Of a DNA stretch of 64,000 bases, positions 11,369-24,169 are shown piece after piece. The stretch comes from Tetradesmus obliquus. Taxonomy: Eukaryota; Chlorophyta; Chlorophyceae; Sphaeropleales; Scenedesmaceae. The notes beneath the pieces are model-generated. The model worked only from the letters and a program-made list of their open reading frames with translations, searched no databases and was not told where the DNA came from. How positions within the stretch are numbered: the stretch's first letter is position 1; every line of letters starts with the position of its first letter. The translations under genes were made by a program, and so were the position numbers. The stretch lies in assembly GCA_030272155.1 (NCBI GenBank), contig CP126204.1, forward strand, positions 2,595,501-2,659,500, written 5' to 3'.

Positions 11369-12218
11369 CCTTCCGGCAGCCTCACGGCCTGTCCAGGCCT
11401 GCAGAGCACACACATATCAGTATGAGGCATCTCCGTCACCATTGTGTAAGGCTCACGGCCTGCTATGCTGCATGTGCAATTGGTTAGCCGAGGCCAACAC
11501 CAGACACCGGGATCACCGGACTTAACTTTCCTTGCACGAAACTATGCCGATTAAGCACATCATAAACTGCACACTTCCCGAAACAGCTTGCTAGCAATGT
11601 AAGGCCGCATGGCCCCTGCGCGCCAGAAAAATGGGCAGCTTACCTCGCGAATCAGGCAACCGAGCTCCACTAAAGATAGCCCATAAGAAAACCTTTATGA
11701 CAGTAAGATTGTTCCGCCTCCAAAGAGGCTGTTTCTCCCGGCTTCTTGGCTGGTGAGGGACTAGCAGTGACACCCGTTGGTGATGCACAGTTTTTGCACC
11801 TTGCAATGCCTTTATTAGCAGTAAGGTGGTAAGGTTCGTGTTCTGATACCCTGGTAGCTAATGAAAGCACCTGTGAAGATTGCCAGCAGAGTCACTTGCC
11901 AACCTGACAGCTTGTCAGTGAAGTTGATGTCATGTATGTTGCCGTATGTTGAGCTCCAAACCAAATCTCTGCATACGGTTAAGCTTTGATCGCTGTATAC
12001 TTGCGGAGCCCGGCATTTGGAACACGCATCACACTCACACCAGTGACCAGTTTTGCTTTTAAGCTTCATCAGCCGTGCACGCAGCAAAGTGGATTGCCTG
12101 TCAGAAACTCGTCAACGTTGTTATCGATTCAACAGTACTAATGCAGCCTATCGGACAGTTGGGCTGGAGTGATCATCGAGCCAGCTGACGGACACAGCAG
12201 CAACTTTTCCGGGCGACG
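11369..12218. promoter_or_regulatory. Divergent intergenic region (shared promoter area)
   Basis: 850 bases separate the start of the minus-strand LIVBP-like gene from the start of the plus-strand modular secreted protein. The interval is less GC-rich than its flanks, lacks CAG tracts and shows no coding potential I trust. It must hold both promoters; I see no certain TATA box. Confidence 0.5.
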
Positions 12219-12641
12219 ATGCCGCGTCAGAGAACGTTATTAGACGTTTTGGCTCTGCTTCTGCTGCTGGGTACCCTCGGTAGGTTGGGCCTGATGGCAG
12301 CAGTGGCAGCAGCAACCAGCAACGTCTCAGGAGGAGTGCAGCAGCCCATGCATGACTATCTTATATCGGTGGTTATATCGTGTTGTAGCTTGCACACGTG
12401 CGGCCACACGCTGCTTGCGGCAGTGCTGCTGAGGCTTCAGAACAGCAGAGGAAGGCTGCATCACATGCAGAGGATTTGATAAGACCAGGGCTGCTTGGCT
12501 GCATCCTGTCTAGGACTAGCAGCTTACAACATGGCATTGGTGGTGCTAGTGGTGCTGCTGACGTGGACTAGCATTCAATGAGGCTAGCCTGACCTGATTC
12601 ACACTCAAAAGCAACTCCCACTGCTGCTGCACTTGCTGCCA

Positions 12642-12678
<37 letters not shown>

Positions 12679-13341
12679 TGCACCACAGGCAGTGTAGCAG
12701 CCCAGCTTCAAATAGGAGCCATCACAGCAAGCGGCACCATAGCAGCGCGCTACAACTGGGGCATAACCAAAACCTTGTCATCTGGCACTAGCCTGGAGGT
12801 GCCCCTGTCAGGCAGCGGCACCGCAAACTACGTTATAACAGTTACACGGTCAACAATCGAGCAGCGGGTAGCAGTCAAGGGCGACTTTTCTGTGTCAAAC
12901 CTTGGCACAGTGGCGGTTACGCCAAACCCCACAGTGACGTTTAGCACTGCTCCTGGCGGCGCCAGTGCTGTTGCCACGTGCTCTCCAGCTGGCGAGCTAG
13001 CAGCAGGCGCAACAACACGCTGCAGTTATGAGGCGTCATGGACCGACCCATCTGTAGCGGCAGCAGCAAGCGGCACGCTAACTGTAACAGACGTCAGCGG
13101 CATAAGCGCGCAGCAGCAGTACAACATTGCCAGCGCTCCAAACAGTGGCAACTGCGCCACTCTGACAGACACTTTCTCTGGCGGTACACTGACGTCTGCT
13201 GCAAATGCACAGAGCATTCAGTACTCAACAAACCTGTCGGGCATGCAGATTTGCGAAGCTGCAGACCCCTCTGTGCAGTACACGTACACAGTGACCTTCT
13301 CTAAGCTGGATGCCAAGTTTTGCACCACACCTGCCACGGTG

Positions 13342-13383
<42 letters not shown>

Positions 13384-14038
13384 ACACTGATGGCAGAGCA
13401 ATAGTTGCACGGCGGCGGCAGAAGAGCAAGTGAACGCCATGCCTGTAGCACTCCTGTTTCGTATTACAGAACACCACGGCACTGCCATGACAATGAAAAC
13501 CCCCACACTGCCTCAAGTTTGCTTTCATGACTCCTCATGCCTTTTGTGTGTCACCGTTTACATGTTGTGCTGCTGCAGGCCACTAACTTGGCAACGATCA
13601 CCCCCATTGGTGGCACGTCCCCTCCCCAGACTGACTCTCAGTCGTTGACAATCACGCTCACGGGCTGCCAGGGTGCAAAGGTGACTGTGGGCAACATCCA
13701 GACGATGGTCATCAACAGCTTCAACTGGTGAGTGCAGCAAGCAGTGTTTTATTCACTCAAACGGCTGGGACTTTAAAAAACTGTAGCTTGGCTTGTATTT
13801 GAGAGCCAAGGTGCCATTGGGCAACATCCAGACGATGGTCATCAACAGCTTCAACTGGTGACTGCAGCAAGCTGGGATCTATGCACAAGATCTATGCACA
13901 AAACGGTAGTGACAGAAACGACGGTCTTTGCCGCCTCAGACCCTGCTTATGATGTGTGATGCAGCAGCACAGAGCCCACAGATAATGCTGCAGGGTGTCT
14001 GAACCTGTATGCATGTGCAAAGATGGACGGTCTATGTG

Positions 14039-14109
<71 letters not shown>

Positions 14110-17100
14110 ATTACAGGGCCGTGACCAAGACTGGCGGCGGCGGCTCACTCACCACGCAGCCCGACCAGGAGCTCAGCATACCCTACACCATCACAGCCAC
14201 GCGCACGCAGCAGAGCGCTGTAGGCTATGTAGCAGGCACCGTCACAGTGCAGAACACAGCAGCAGTACCCGCAACCATCTCAGCTATAACTGTTATCGTA
14301 GCTGGCCAAACCCCAGCCACAGTGCCAGTTTCAAACTGCGACACGTCAAACCTGCCGGCCCAGGGATCTGCCAGCTGCAAATTTAACGTTACAAATCCGT
14401 CGGCTCCAGCCGCCGGCAGCGTCACGGCGTCTGTTACAATCATGGGGGCCTCGTCAGCTGCCACGTCACCGGCGGCAAGCTTTGACTACCAAACCGCTAC
14501 TACGTTTGACCTGGGCGGTACAGCCACCATAACAGATGTACTGGATATGCAGGGGCTGACTACTGTAGCTGGCAACACTGCAGGTTCTCTGATTAGGTTT
14601 GAGCCGGCAGATCAGAGGCCTCCAAGTGCCGCTCCAGGGCTGACGCTGGGAGACTCTCGGACGTTTACTTACAACTTGATCGTGGGGAGGCTGTCGCGCT
14701 GCACGCAAGCGATCACGGTGCGTGTGGCAGGGTGCCTCTCTGAGCTGCACCGTCTGTTTGTGCTGCGGTTGCTTGTGATATGCATGGTCACAAGCTGCCA
14801 CACAGGCATCCTTGCAGTCCCTTGCAGGACTCGACAGAATGCTTCGCTCTCGCTGTTGGTGTTGTACTGCTGCTACGGCTATGCTTGAACACAGTTAGCA
14901 GTGCACAGCAAGCCGTGCACCCTCTCTCATATATCTTCTGCTGCTGCTGCTGCTGCTGGCCCGCAGGTCAACAGCGTGGCAACGCTCACACCCCAGCAGG
15001 GCGCGCAGCAGGGCTCTCTCACCTCATCAGCACAGGCCACCTTCATCATCTCATGCACCTCTCGCTGCTGCTGCTGCTGCTGCTGCCGTCTTGCCCCGCA
15101 GGTCAACAACGTGGCAACTCTCACACCCCAGCAGGGCTCGCAGCAGGGCTCTCTCACCTCATCAGCACAAGCCACCTTCACTGTGGTGGGCTGCAATGTG
15201 CTGCCCACAGTGGGGCTGTCCAACCTGCGGCAGTGGGCTGCAGTGACGTGGAACTGGCAGATGCAGAAGGTGGCCCAGCCCAGTGCATATCAGCTGCAGC
15301 CTGGCCAGGGCGGCAATGCAAACTACCAGGTGCTTGTTGCTAAGCACAACACGATCTGGATTATTTGTTACATATCCGGGCTTCACTACTGTGGCACTGG
15401 TTGCTGCAGCCTGACGCAGTCTCTTTCGCATGAGTTTTCTTCAAGCAGGCACGCTATGCAGCACACATGTAGTTGAGGTGGCGCAGTCAGCAATCTAATC
15501 TGATCTGATCTGATCTGATCTGATCTGATATAAAACAGCCTTGGACGTGTGCACTGCAGGTGACGCTGACGCGTTCTCGCACCGGCGGCAACTACTGGCT
15601 GTCCGGCACGCTGCGCCTCAACAACCCAGCCCCCTACAGCATGTTTATCAGCACAGTGGCTCTCACCAGTACATCAGGCCAGTTTGGCGTGCTACCTCCC
15701 AACTGCCTCGGCGGCAGCAACGTTGGAGCTACAACATCAGGCCTAGTCGGCACCAATGCAAACATTGCCACGGGCCAAATTGCCGGCGGGATTGCCTGGC
15801 CGACAACAGGCCTGGGCGGTGTGTTTGAGCTGCGAGCTGGCGCACAGATTGATTGCGATTTCAATATCTCAGCAGGTACCGGATCTCCCCCTCAAGGCCA
15901 GATCCAGGCAATGGCTACCACAGCGACTGGCATTATCAGCTCAGCTGGCAATGCGGCATACAGCCCGGATTACCCGATGAACTTCCAGCAAGCCACGCAG
16001 CAGTGGGACATCGGCGGCTGTGTTACTTTTAGTGACACAGCGAGCACCTCGGGGTTTGCAGGAACCTGGATCCCGCAGCTGACTGGGCTGCCGCAGCAGC
16101 AGCAGATCTGCGATTCGAAAACATGGCAGTATTCGGGCGGGATCACAGCGGTACCGATGACTGGCGCTGTCTGCAACCAGCCTGTTACGGTGAGAGGCGT
16201 GCGCAAGTGCCCTATACATGTGTTTTGGAGTTGACTGTGCTTCTTTACTTTTGGTCTCTGTCAAAGTAGCAGATGCTGCCAGCTGCTGCCGCTCAGAACG
16301 CAGCTGTCATAACAGACCTCTGACGGTGTATGATTCAGTGCGCAATGCTCCTTGACTTCTTGCTGTGCCTGCATGTTGCACTGCCTGACCCTGCCGACTG
16401 CTCTCTGGTTAGCCATTTGCTCGAGGGCACCGCAGCCTTACACATTATTTTTTGCCAACCCTGCTGCTTGCAAAACCTTCTCCTGCAGATCACCAACAAT
16501 GCGCAAGCCCTTCCAATAGGAGGTGGCAGCGCAGTAACAGCACAGGCAGCGATCACAGTCATGGCAACAAACTGCCCAGTAGCAAGCCCCACACCAGGCC
16601 CAAACCCTAACCCACCAATGCCCCTGCCAAGCCCCTCACAGCCCACCATCCAGCCCGCCATTGCAACGATCAACCCGGGTGTGGCGGCTGCATCCGCAGG
16701 CAACTTTGTATGGTCCGTGGGTGTCAGTAACAGCGCAGGCGTCTCGCTGTCAGTCCCGTACGGCGAGACGCGCGTCGTGCAGTATACAGTAACTGCCACG
16801 CGCACTGAGCCGTCAGCCGCCAACACTGTTACGGGTCAGATCACAGTGGCCAACCCTAATGGCGCCCCGGTCACTGTCAGCAGCGTTACAATCAACATCG
16901 TAACAAGTTCGGCAGCGTCATTGCCGCCTGTGGCTGCCACGTGTCCCTCAGCATTGCCTGCTACCTTGCCATCTGGCGGCAACATTGTGTGCAGCTTTAC
17001 TGCATCTGTTAGTAACGCAGATCCTGGAACCGTCACTGCGTCAGTAACATCGGATCCAGGCAGCAGCAGCTCCTCTCCAGTGCAGTTTGCATTCCAAGCA

Positions 17101-18462
17101 GGTGTCGGTGAAGGCTCAAAGGGCGATTGTGCAGTCATCTCTGATGATCTGAGCTCTCCGCAGCTGCAAGCGCTGGGCAACAGCAGCAGCGTCGTCACGG
17201 TGGCTGACAACCGCCCAGCTGGCAACATAATCAAAGTGTGTGACGACGCCTCGTACGTGTTTACTGCCACGTTTGGGCCCTTCCCGGAGACTGCTTGCAG
17301 GATCTACCCGGTGAGTCGGCTCGAACTTCGCATGTACAGCGTGTTGTTTAAACAAGGTTTTTATTGATAAAGCCAGCATTTACATAGCAGCAGAAGGTTT
17401 GTCTGCTGACTGCTTGCAGGATCTACCCGGTGAGTCGTCTGATCTTTTCTTGCACAGATCAAATGGCTTCAAGTGGCGCCTTGCTGAGGCATCACACACT
17501 GAACAACTGCCCAGCAGCAGCTACTGCTGTTCACAATGTGCACATGAAGTCTGTGAGAAACAAGGCTCTGGCCACTGCCGAACTCTGCCTTCCCACCCTG
17601 ATTTGTAGCTATGAAAGGCAGCAGTCACATGCACATCACGTGCTGGTCTTTGCTTCACTGTACCAGCTCATCCCTCAACTGTGCTGCTGCTGCTGCTGCT
17701 GCTGCCGCTGCTGCTTTGTTGCTGCAGGTGCTGGCCTCCGCCAAAGTGACGCCCCTCAACGGGCCCCAAGCCTCCAACCCTCCTACATCTCAATACCAGC
17801 CTTGGGCTAAATTTCTGACCCTCTGCACCGGCTTGTTCCTCAACTGTGCTGCTGCATTTCACCTGCAGGTGCTGGCCTCTGCCAAAGTGACACCCATCAA
17901 TGGACCCCAGGCCTCCAACCCTCCCACATCTCAAAACCAGCTAAACCTGGAGGTCGCCAACTGCCCTGGCAAGGTCGCAGCAGCAACAGGCAAGCTGCTC
18001 GTCGAGCTCGGGCCTCCACTTGCTGTTGCCAATGCAACAAACACCTGGAAAGTCACATCAGCCGCATTGCCCCCGCAGCCGCTAACGGTCAACTACAAGG
18101 ATGCAGGATCCTTGCAGTTCAACATCAGCTGGGCAAGGGTTTCAGCCGTCACCGGGTTTCTGTCTGGAAATGTAACAGTTACAAACCCGACCACAGCCCC
18201 GATCAACATGTCGGCAGTTACAGTACAGCCGGAAATGACTGGGAGTGCCGGTTTGAATGGCGGGGCAGTTCCGGAAGTTGCAGCAGCATGTGGATCCATG
18301 CAGCTGATGCCGGGAGCTTCCACAACGTGCAGCTATGCTGTGTTTGTGAACTCAGGAGGGTCAGGGAAGCTTCAGGCAGAGGCTGCGCTGTCAGATGGCA
18401 GTGTGGCTCTGTCATCTGCAACACTGTTTACCTTTGAGGCTGGCAGCAGCACAGGCCCTGGC

Positions 18463-18496
<34 letters not shown>

Positions 18497-20736
18497 GTGC
18501 GTGTGCGGATGTCACGTATGGTTTGATGCTGGGATCGCTGCTGCAGCTGCCGGGTGCTGCCGGGCCGATATCATACAACACAACCAAGGCCTGTACTGAT
18601 GGCAGCATCATCATAACTCAGCCTGTGGGGCCTTTCAAGGATGACCAGTGCGGCAAATACACGGTGAGCAACTGCTGCTGACACAGCAAAGATAGTGACA
18701 GTGCTACTGCTGACTCAGCTTTCACTGTAACATTTGCTTCTTCATTATCAGCACGCCTGCACAGGAGACATCACCCAAAGTTGTATCTGCAAGAAAAGCA
18801 GTTGTATGTGCACGGAACAGCTTGCAGCTGCTGCAACCCTGTGCTGTATGCATGGCATCTGCCCTGCTGCGAGCTGCTGGCACCAGCACTTCCCTCTGCA
18901 CATCCAGAAAGACGGCAGAATACCTGACACCCCTGTTGGTTGTGCTGTGTATGCATACTTCATGCTGCATGTTGCCTCTACAGTGCGAGTACGGCCAGAG
19001 GGTGGCTTGCAGGGCTGGTTGACTACGTACATTAGCACATGCGCAAGGCACAATCCTGGCTAACATCCCTCTGTTGCGCATATTTTGCTGCCGCAGGTGG
19101 CCTCTACGGTGCGAGTACGGCCAGAGGATGGCTTGCAGGGCTGGTTGACTGCGTACATTAGCACATGCGCAAGGCACATAAAATCCTGGCTAACATCCCT
19201 CTGTTGTGTATGTTCTGCTGCCGCAGGTGGCCTCTACGGTGCGAGTGCGGCCAGAGGATGGCTTGCAGGGCTGGTTAACTACGTACATTAGCACATGCGC
19301 AAGGCACATTCCTGGCTGACGTCCCTCTGCTGGTTATGCATGTTCTGCTGCCGCAGGTGGCCTCTACGGTGCGAGTGAGGCCAGAGGATGGCTTGCAGGG
19401 CTGGTTGACTGCGTACATTAGCACATGCGCAAGGCAAAATCCTGGCTAACATCCCTCTGTTGCGCATATTCTGCTGCTGCAGGTGGCTTCTACAGTGCGC
19501 GTACGGCCAGAGGATGGATTGCAGGGCTGGTTTGCAACTGTCACACCAGGCCAGGTCACAGTCACCGGCTGCCTCCTCACCGTAACTCCCAAACCCGTGG
19601 CGAGCATTGCCCCCGCGCTGGTTGTTACAAATGACGTCACTTACACGTGGGCCGTGAAGCTCGACAGTGCAGCGCCGGATCCCTTGGTGGTGCAGTATAA
19701 CACGCCAGTGGATGTGAAGGCCTTTGCAAGTGCATTGAGGCGGCCCGGGCAGCGCTCTGCAGCTATTACAGGCTCTGTGCATCTGATGAGTCAGGGAGTG
19801 AGCACGCTGACGGTGTATCGAGTGCAGGTGAGTGCTGGGGAAAGTGGTGTGTGAAGTGCCGGTTGCTGGGCCAAACAGCAGCAGCAATTTCAGCAGCGGC
19901 AGTAGTATGAGTGCTGCGCAGCTTCATATGGTGTTTGCATGCAGCCGAGTAGCTGCATATTATTTGAAAACTCACACAACAGGTGCGGCGTCACCAGCAC
20001 CAGCCGCATCACCAAGCTTCTGCCAGCAGGCAGAAGCTCTTGCCTTAGCGCATCGTCCAATGTTTTTGTTTTCAGTGTCTCCAATGTTGGGATGCTGTAC
20101 ACAGCTGCTAAAGCAGTGAGGACGTGCTCGCCTGCGCCTTGCGCGATGCTGTTTCCTCTTTGTGCTTGCTAATGCTCCTGCCTTCAATGTCACCCACCTG
20201 CTGCTGCACAGGCTGCTGCGCTGACTCGCACCGGAGAGCTGCTCATCGTCAACGCAAGCTGCCCAGGCGCCAGCGCCACCGATGGCGCAATCACCATCCC
20301 GCCGCCTCCCGCCAAGGTGCTCTGCCCCTTCAACATGTCGAGCCTCCCGCCAATGGACGGGCCTGTTACAGCACTCGTGTACGTCGAGCGAGGCTCAAAT
20401 ACACCGCTGCCATCCACGATTATTGTCTACTCGACTGCGAATGCGGCCCGGAATCGTATCGGGGACTGCGTGACAGTCGGCAGCAGCAGATCGCTGCGGA
20501 AAGCGGGGTCGATTGCGGCCGTTCCCGGGCAGCCTTCTCGCACCGGGCCGGGCTTGCCGGCCACGCCGATTTGCACCTCGCAATCGGGCAATTTTACATA
20601 TACATTTGGGCCTTTTGAGGCCAGCCAGTGCGGGGAGTATGTGTTCACTGCTGACCTGTCTGCTGATTTGACCAACTCGCCTGCCTGGGAGACGACGGAT
20701 TTGAGCCGCAAGGTACAAGTCGTCGGTTGTCCATGA
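12219..20736 (+). CDS. Large secreted modular protein, probable cell wall/extracellular matrix protein
   Basis: Ten exons: 12219-12279, 12689-13338, 13579-13727, 14117-14717, 15102-15329, 15560-16189, 16489-17310, 17869-18663, 19483-19827, 20212-20736. They total 4806 bases, 1601 residues, with every phase closing. The start gives a signal peptide (LLDVLALLLLLGTLGSVAAQ). About six modules of roughly 250 residues follow. Each begins with an aromatic-x-Trp motif (YNWGITKT, FNWAVTKT, VTWNWQMQK, FVWSVGVS, NTWKVTSA, YTWAVKLD), continues with a V-G-x-V-T-V-x-N-P strand pattern and paired cysteines, and ends in a V-x-x-x-A-T-x-T-P segment before a GC. The pattern resembles bacterial-type beta-sandwich surface repeats, but I do not know a family name. 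No membrane anchor is seen at the C-terminus. Three of the five internal V-x-x-x-A-T-x-T-P exons have upstream echoes. Confidence 0.82.
13689..13870 (+). repeat. Donor echo of exon 3 of the modular secreted protein
   Basis: About 50 bases ending exon 3 and its donor (GGGCAACATCCAGACGATGG onward, 13689-13742) recur nearly unchanged at 13816-13870 in the next intron. The period is 127. Confidence 0.92.
14041..14110 (+). repeat. (CTG)n tract before exon 4 of the modular protein
   Basis: About 23 uninterrupted CTG units end six bases before the acceptor ATTACAG of the exon at 14117, apparently serving as the polypyrimidine-like tract. Confidence 0.95.
14946..15190 (+). repeat. Acceptor echo of exon 5 of the modular protein
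   Basis: The slice CTG tract, CCCGCAG acceptor and first 85 or so exon bases occurs with junctions at 14967 and 15102 (period 135). Only the second copy continues into the rest of the exon and a donor. The copies differ at a few positions. Confidence 0.92.
15495..15530 (+). repeat. TGATC pentanucleotide repeat
   Basis: Six to seven TGATC units lie in the intron upstream of the exon at 15560. Confidence 0.9.
17291..17438 (+). repeat. Donor echo of exon 7 of the modular protein
   Basis: The exon end and donor (CTGCTTGCAGGATCTACCCG, then GTGAGTCG) at 17291-17318 recur at 17411-17438, period about 120. Confidence 0.9.
17719..17945 (+). repeat. Acceptor echo of exon 8 of the modular protein
   Basis: The string from the CTGCAG acceptor through the codons for VLASAKVTPINGPQASNPP occurs at 17728 and 17869, period 141. 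Only the second continues into a complete exon. Both are in the same open frame. Confidence 0.93.
18971..19530 (+). repeat. Acceptor echoes of exon 9 of the modular protein, five copies
   Basis: The slice GCTGCCGCAG plus the codons for VASTVRVRPEDGLQGW recurs with starts near 18971, 19097, 19227, 19357 and 19483. The spacing is 126-130 bases, and the intervening intron text (GCACATGCGCAAGGCAC) is duplicated too. The last copy alone continues into the full exon. The first has lost its acceptor. Confidence 0.94.
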
Positions 20737-23230
20737 GCGATTCAGCGGTTCCGTGTGCAGCAATACGCTGGCTAGCCGGTACACGCAAGGCGTCACACAC
20801 AAAAAAGGCGGCACTTCAGCAGCTCACAGAGCCAGTGCTGTTTGTGTGTGGCGATTATGCGCAGCCAGCGTGTCACTCAGCAGCTGTGGGGTTGTCACTC
20901 AGCAGGTGACGGGTGTGTCACTTGGCAGATGATGGGTGTGTCACTTGGCAGGTGATGGGTGTGTCACTTGGCAGGTGATGGGTGTGTCACTCAGCAGGTG
21001 ATGGGTGTGTCACTCAGCAGGTGACTGGGGTGTCACTCGGCAGGTTACTGGGGTGTCACTCAGCAGGTGACTGGGGTGTCACTCAGCAGGTGACAGGGTG
21101 TAAGCACACTGGAAAGTGCTCCTGTGTCCTGCAGTTGCTCATCTGCACTTCTCCAATTTACACCAGCACCGTGCATGCTGCAGTTGCTGGCACATGCTGG
21201 GCACTTGTGCTGTGGCTTGCGGCTGGTCCCTCCTGCAAGCCATGGCGCAATTTGCATGCAGCCGCTGCTGCTACTGCACATGGATCTTGTGCTGCGCCCA
21301 TATTGTGTTCACAGCTGCCTGCAGGCCATGGCTCAGCTCAGCTGCAGCTGCGGCTGCACCAGCAGCGGCTACTGCTATGCTGTGCTGCTTGCCGGGTTGC
21401 TGGATCTCTTGTGCAGATGTTGGTGATGCGTGGCAAACACCTCGAGTTGTACATACATCTGCACATGTAGCATGCTGTGAGCTTTGCTGGTCTTATTTAT
21501 GGTGAGAAGCGGAAGCCCTCCAGGGCGTGCTGACTCACCTGCAGCTGGCATGGCATTTGTATTTGGCGATGCTGATTGTACAAGCTGGTATCGGATCTGC
21601 AGCCATGATGTCGGGCAGCAGCTGTTACATGCTGGCTGGCTGCATCCTGCAAATGCCCTTTCTAGCAACTGAAAGTGCTGTGCAAAAAGGCGGCTGGCAA
21701 GTACAACCTGCACATGTACGTGCATGCACATGCTTGTGCTTGGAATTGCAGTTGAGACCGCCGGTTGGCCGGTTGTGTTGGCTGCTAGCAGCGTGCTGTG
21801 TGCTGGCGGCAGTAAAGCATGGTCCATGCAGCGTTGCGCGGCCGCGTCTGCGCACAACTGCCTAGATGTTTTTGGTGTGTGGCAGCGGTCGGCAGGCAAA
21901 GTAAAATGCAGGTTCCATCGTGATGCAGCGTGAACTTACTCAGCATGTGTAATACATCCGACAGCAGATGTTTGTTGTGCGCGAGAGTGTCTTCATTGCA
22001 TACTGAGCTGAGGTGGCTGCAGTGACCAAAGCAGCTGTGCATTACTTCGATTCATTGCATAATGGGGTTTTGTGTCAGAGGGTCTGGGGTTTAGAACTGC
22101 ATCTGCCTTGCACATCTCTGCGCCTTCGTTATTTTATTGGAGCGTGTGCTTGGATGTGCTTTGGGCATACAAGCATCTCCTCTGCCGTTACCACAGCTTC
22201 AAGATGGCAGAGTCATGCGTGAACAAGTTAAGCCCGCGCGTCTGCATTGTGTGATAGAGGCAATTTGGCGACCAGCCCTCCATTGATGGCTAACCACACG
22301 GAAGCCTGCTGGTTTCGGTTTGAGGACGTTGGTTGCATGGATGGTTCAGCGCGACGCTTGCATGCTTATGATTTGCGCACCAGCCTGGTGTAGTTGAGCT
22401 ACCAGCTGAGCAGTATGCCTCAGGTTGCTCAGTGCGTGGGTTTTGCTTAAAAGCGTGGCATGCTTGTTGCAAGATGGTTGGACGCTGAACCACGGGACTC
22501 CTGCAAGCTTGCATGCGTGCCATATGGCACTTGCTTTGCCTGCATTGCTTGCACATGGCTGCTTGGCAGATGACAATACATTAAGTGGCCCTGCCAGTGT
22601 GTTTGTCAGGATGGGAGTTGTGCAAACATGTTTTTGTGCCCTTCCAGCTGGCTGTCATGACATTACACGCTGTCAAGGATGCACGGGGGCCTCTGCAAGG
22701 CCGCTCCATATGGATGCATGGGCAGTAGCATGACTCCTGAGATGGCTGCATGACGAAACGGCAGTAGACGCATTTTTTGTGTGTTGCAGCAGAGCTTGGT
22801 TGCAAAACACAACTCAACTTTGTGTGCGCGCATCTTGCACGGCGCATGGTGTACAACACCATGGACTAATGAACTGTCATTGCTGTTCTTTGGGGTTTTG
22901 GAAAGTCAGCTCTGCTTTGGCATGCAAGGCTTGTTGAAAGCGTAATATTACACCCTAGAAACGCAGTGTGCCGCAACACCAAAATGAAAAGCAACAGCTA
23001 TGCGGTATGTATAGCGAAAGGTGACATGTGCTGCGCAACATGCCGGCACTCAACCCAACATGTAGGGCCAGCAACATCAGTGCGGTAGCCAGCTGGTGAA
23101 CCCTAAACACTACTCCCTCTATGAGCCTCTCGCTGGCTCCTGATTGGGTTTTCTACTCCCTGGTTGAGTGGAGTATGTATGGTAATGTACTACATAGCAT
23201 GTAATGTACTGCTTCACAGAAATCACAATC
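20737..23230. other. Non-coding region between convergent genes
   Basis: No coding exon was found. The plus strand stays T/G-rich to about 22.9 kb, as expected for a long 3' region of the plus-strand gene. TGTAA occurs at 21099-21103 and 21948-21952. TTACA at 22948-22952 is a candidate poly(A) signal for the minus-strand gene starting at 27061. A minisatellite occupies 20869-21098. Confidence 0.45.
20869..21098. repeat. 23-bp minisatellite
   Basis: About nine or ten copies of a unit like TGTCACTTGGCAGGTGATGG plus GTG lie just after the stop of the modular protein gene. Variants have CTCAGC in place of CTTGGC. Confidence 0.92.
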
Positions 23231-23590
23231 AGTCAGAAGGCGTGACGCTCATCCTGCAGCAGCTGTCACCCTTTGCAATGCACGCCTCGAGCTTCGACTT
23301 GACTCTCTGATCCTTATACACATCCAGCCAGCGCATTTTGTGCTGTTACACGTCTAGCTCCATCTCGTGTACAATATTGCTGTATCAGATGTGCAGCGCA
23401 ACGCCTCTAGCTCCATATCGTGAGCTAAACTGCTGTATCAGGTGCTGCACAACATGTCGCCGCCTCATACCTACTCTGAAGGTGTCACGCTCATCCTGCA
23501 GCAGCTGTCACCCTGTGCGATGCACGCCTCAAGCTTCGACTTGACCCCCTGCTCCTTGTACGCATCCAGCCAGCGCATGTTGTGCTGGCA
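23231..23590 (-). repeat. Echo of the terminal exon of the mitochondrial-like gene
   Basis: About 110 bases of the last exon (from about 23475) are repeated, diverged, at 23231-23345, beyond the stop in transcript direction. Shared strings include ATCCTGCAGCAGCTGTCACC and ACATCCAGCCAGCGCAT. Unlike most echoes, this copy spans coding end and 3' UTR rather than a splice junction. Confidence 0.88.
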
Positions 23591-24127
23591 GCAGAAGAGC
23601 CGAAGCAGCTGCGGCACCCCCTCCGCCTGCAGCACCTCAGCAATCATGCAGCTGTCAACAGTCAGGGCAGCACCCGCCTGCCACTGCGCCTGCATGTGCA
23701 GCTGCCCTGCCTCCTTCTCTGCTGCTGCTTCGGGGTCCTCTGCCTGCTGCTGCTGCTGATTGCCCTGCTGCTGCCCGCCGGTGGCCTGCATGGAGGTAGA
23801 GCGGCAGTAGATGTTATGTGTCTACACACGGATCACACTCGCGAGTATTAACGGCAGGCAAGACGTCAAAATGCACAAAACAGACACCAACTAGAGGTAT
23901 GCCAGCATATGCACCACCCGATGTGTAGTGCTGCGTATGTACTGCTGTGAAGATGCTGCCGCATGTGTACTGCTGCATGTGTACTGTCGTACATGTCCTG
24001 CCCTTGTGTATACCGCCCCAGGCGCACCTGCTGCTGCTGCTGCTGCTGCTGCTGCAGCTCATCTTCATCGCTGTCGCCTGCTGCCAGTGGCTGCACGCTG
24101 CAGTGGCAGGCACCCTCCATGTCCTGC

Positions 24128-24169
<42 letters not shown>

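Noticed and set aside
18971-19530. Regular 126-130-bp direct repeats resembling a CRISPR-like array
   Set aside because: The repeats are copies of an exon edge with its intron; spacers are also repeated and the context is a eukaryotic gene.
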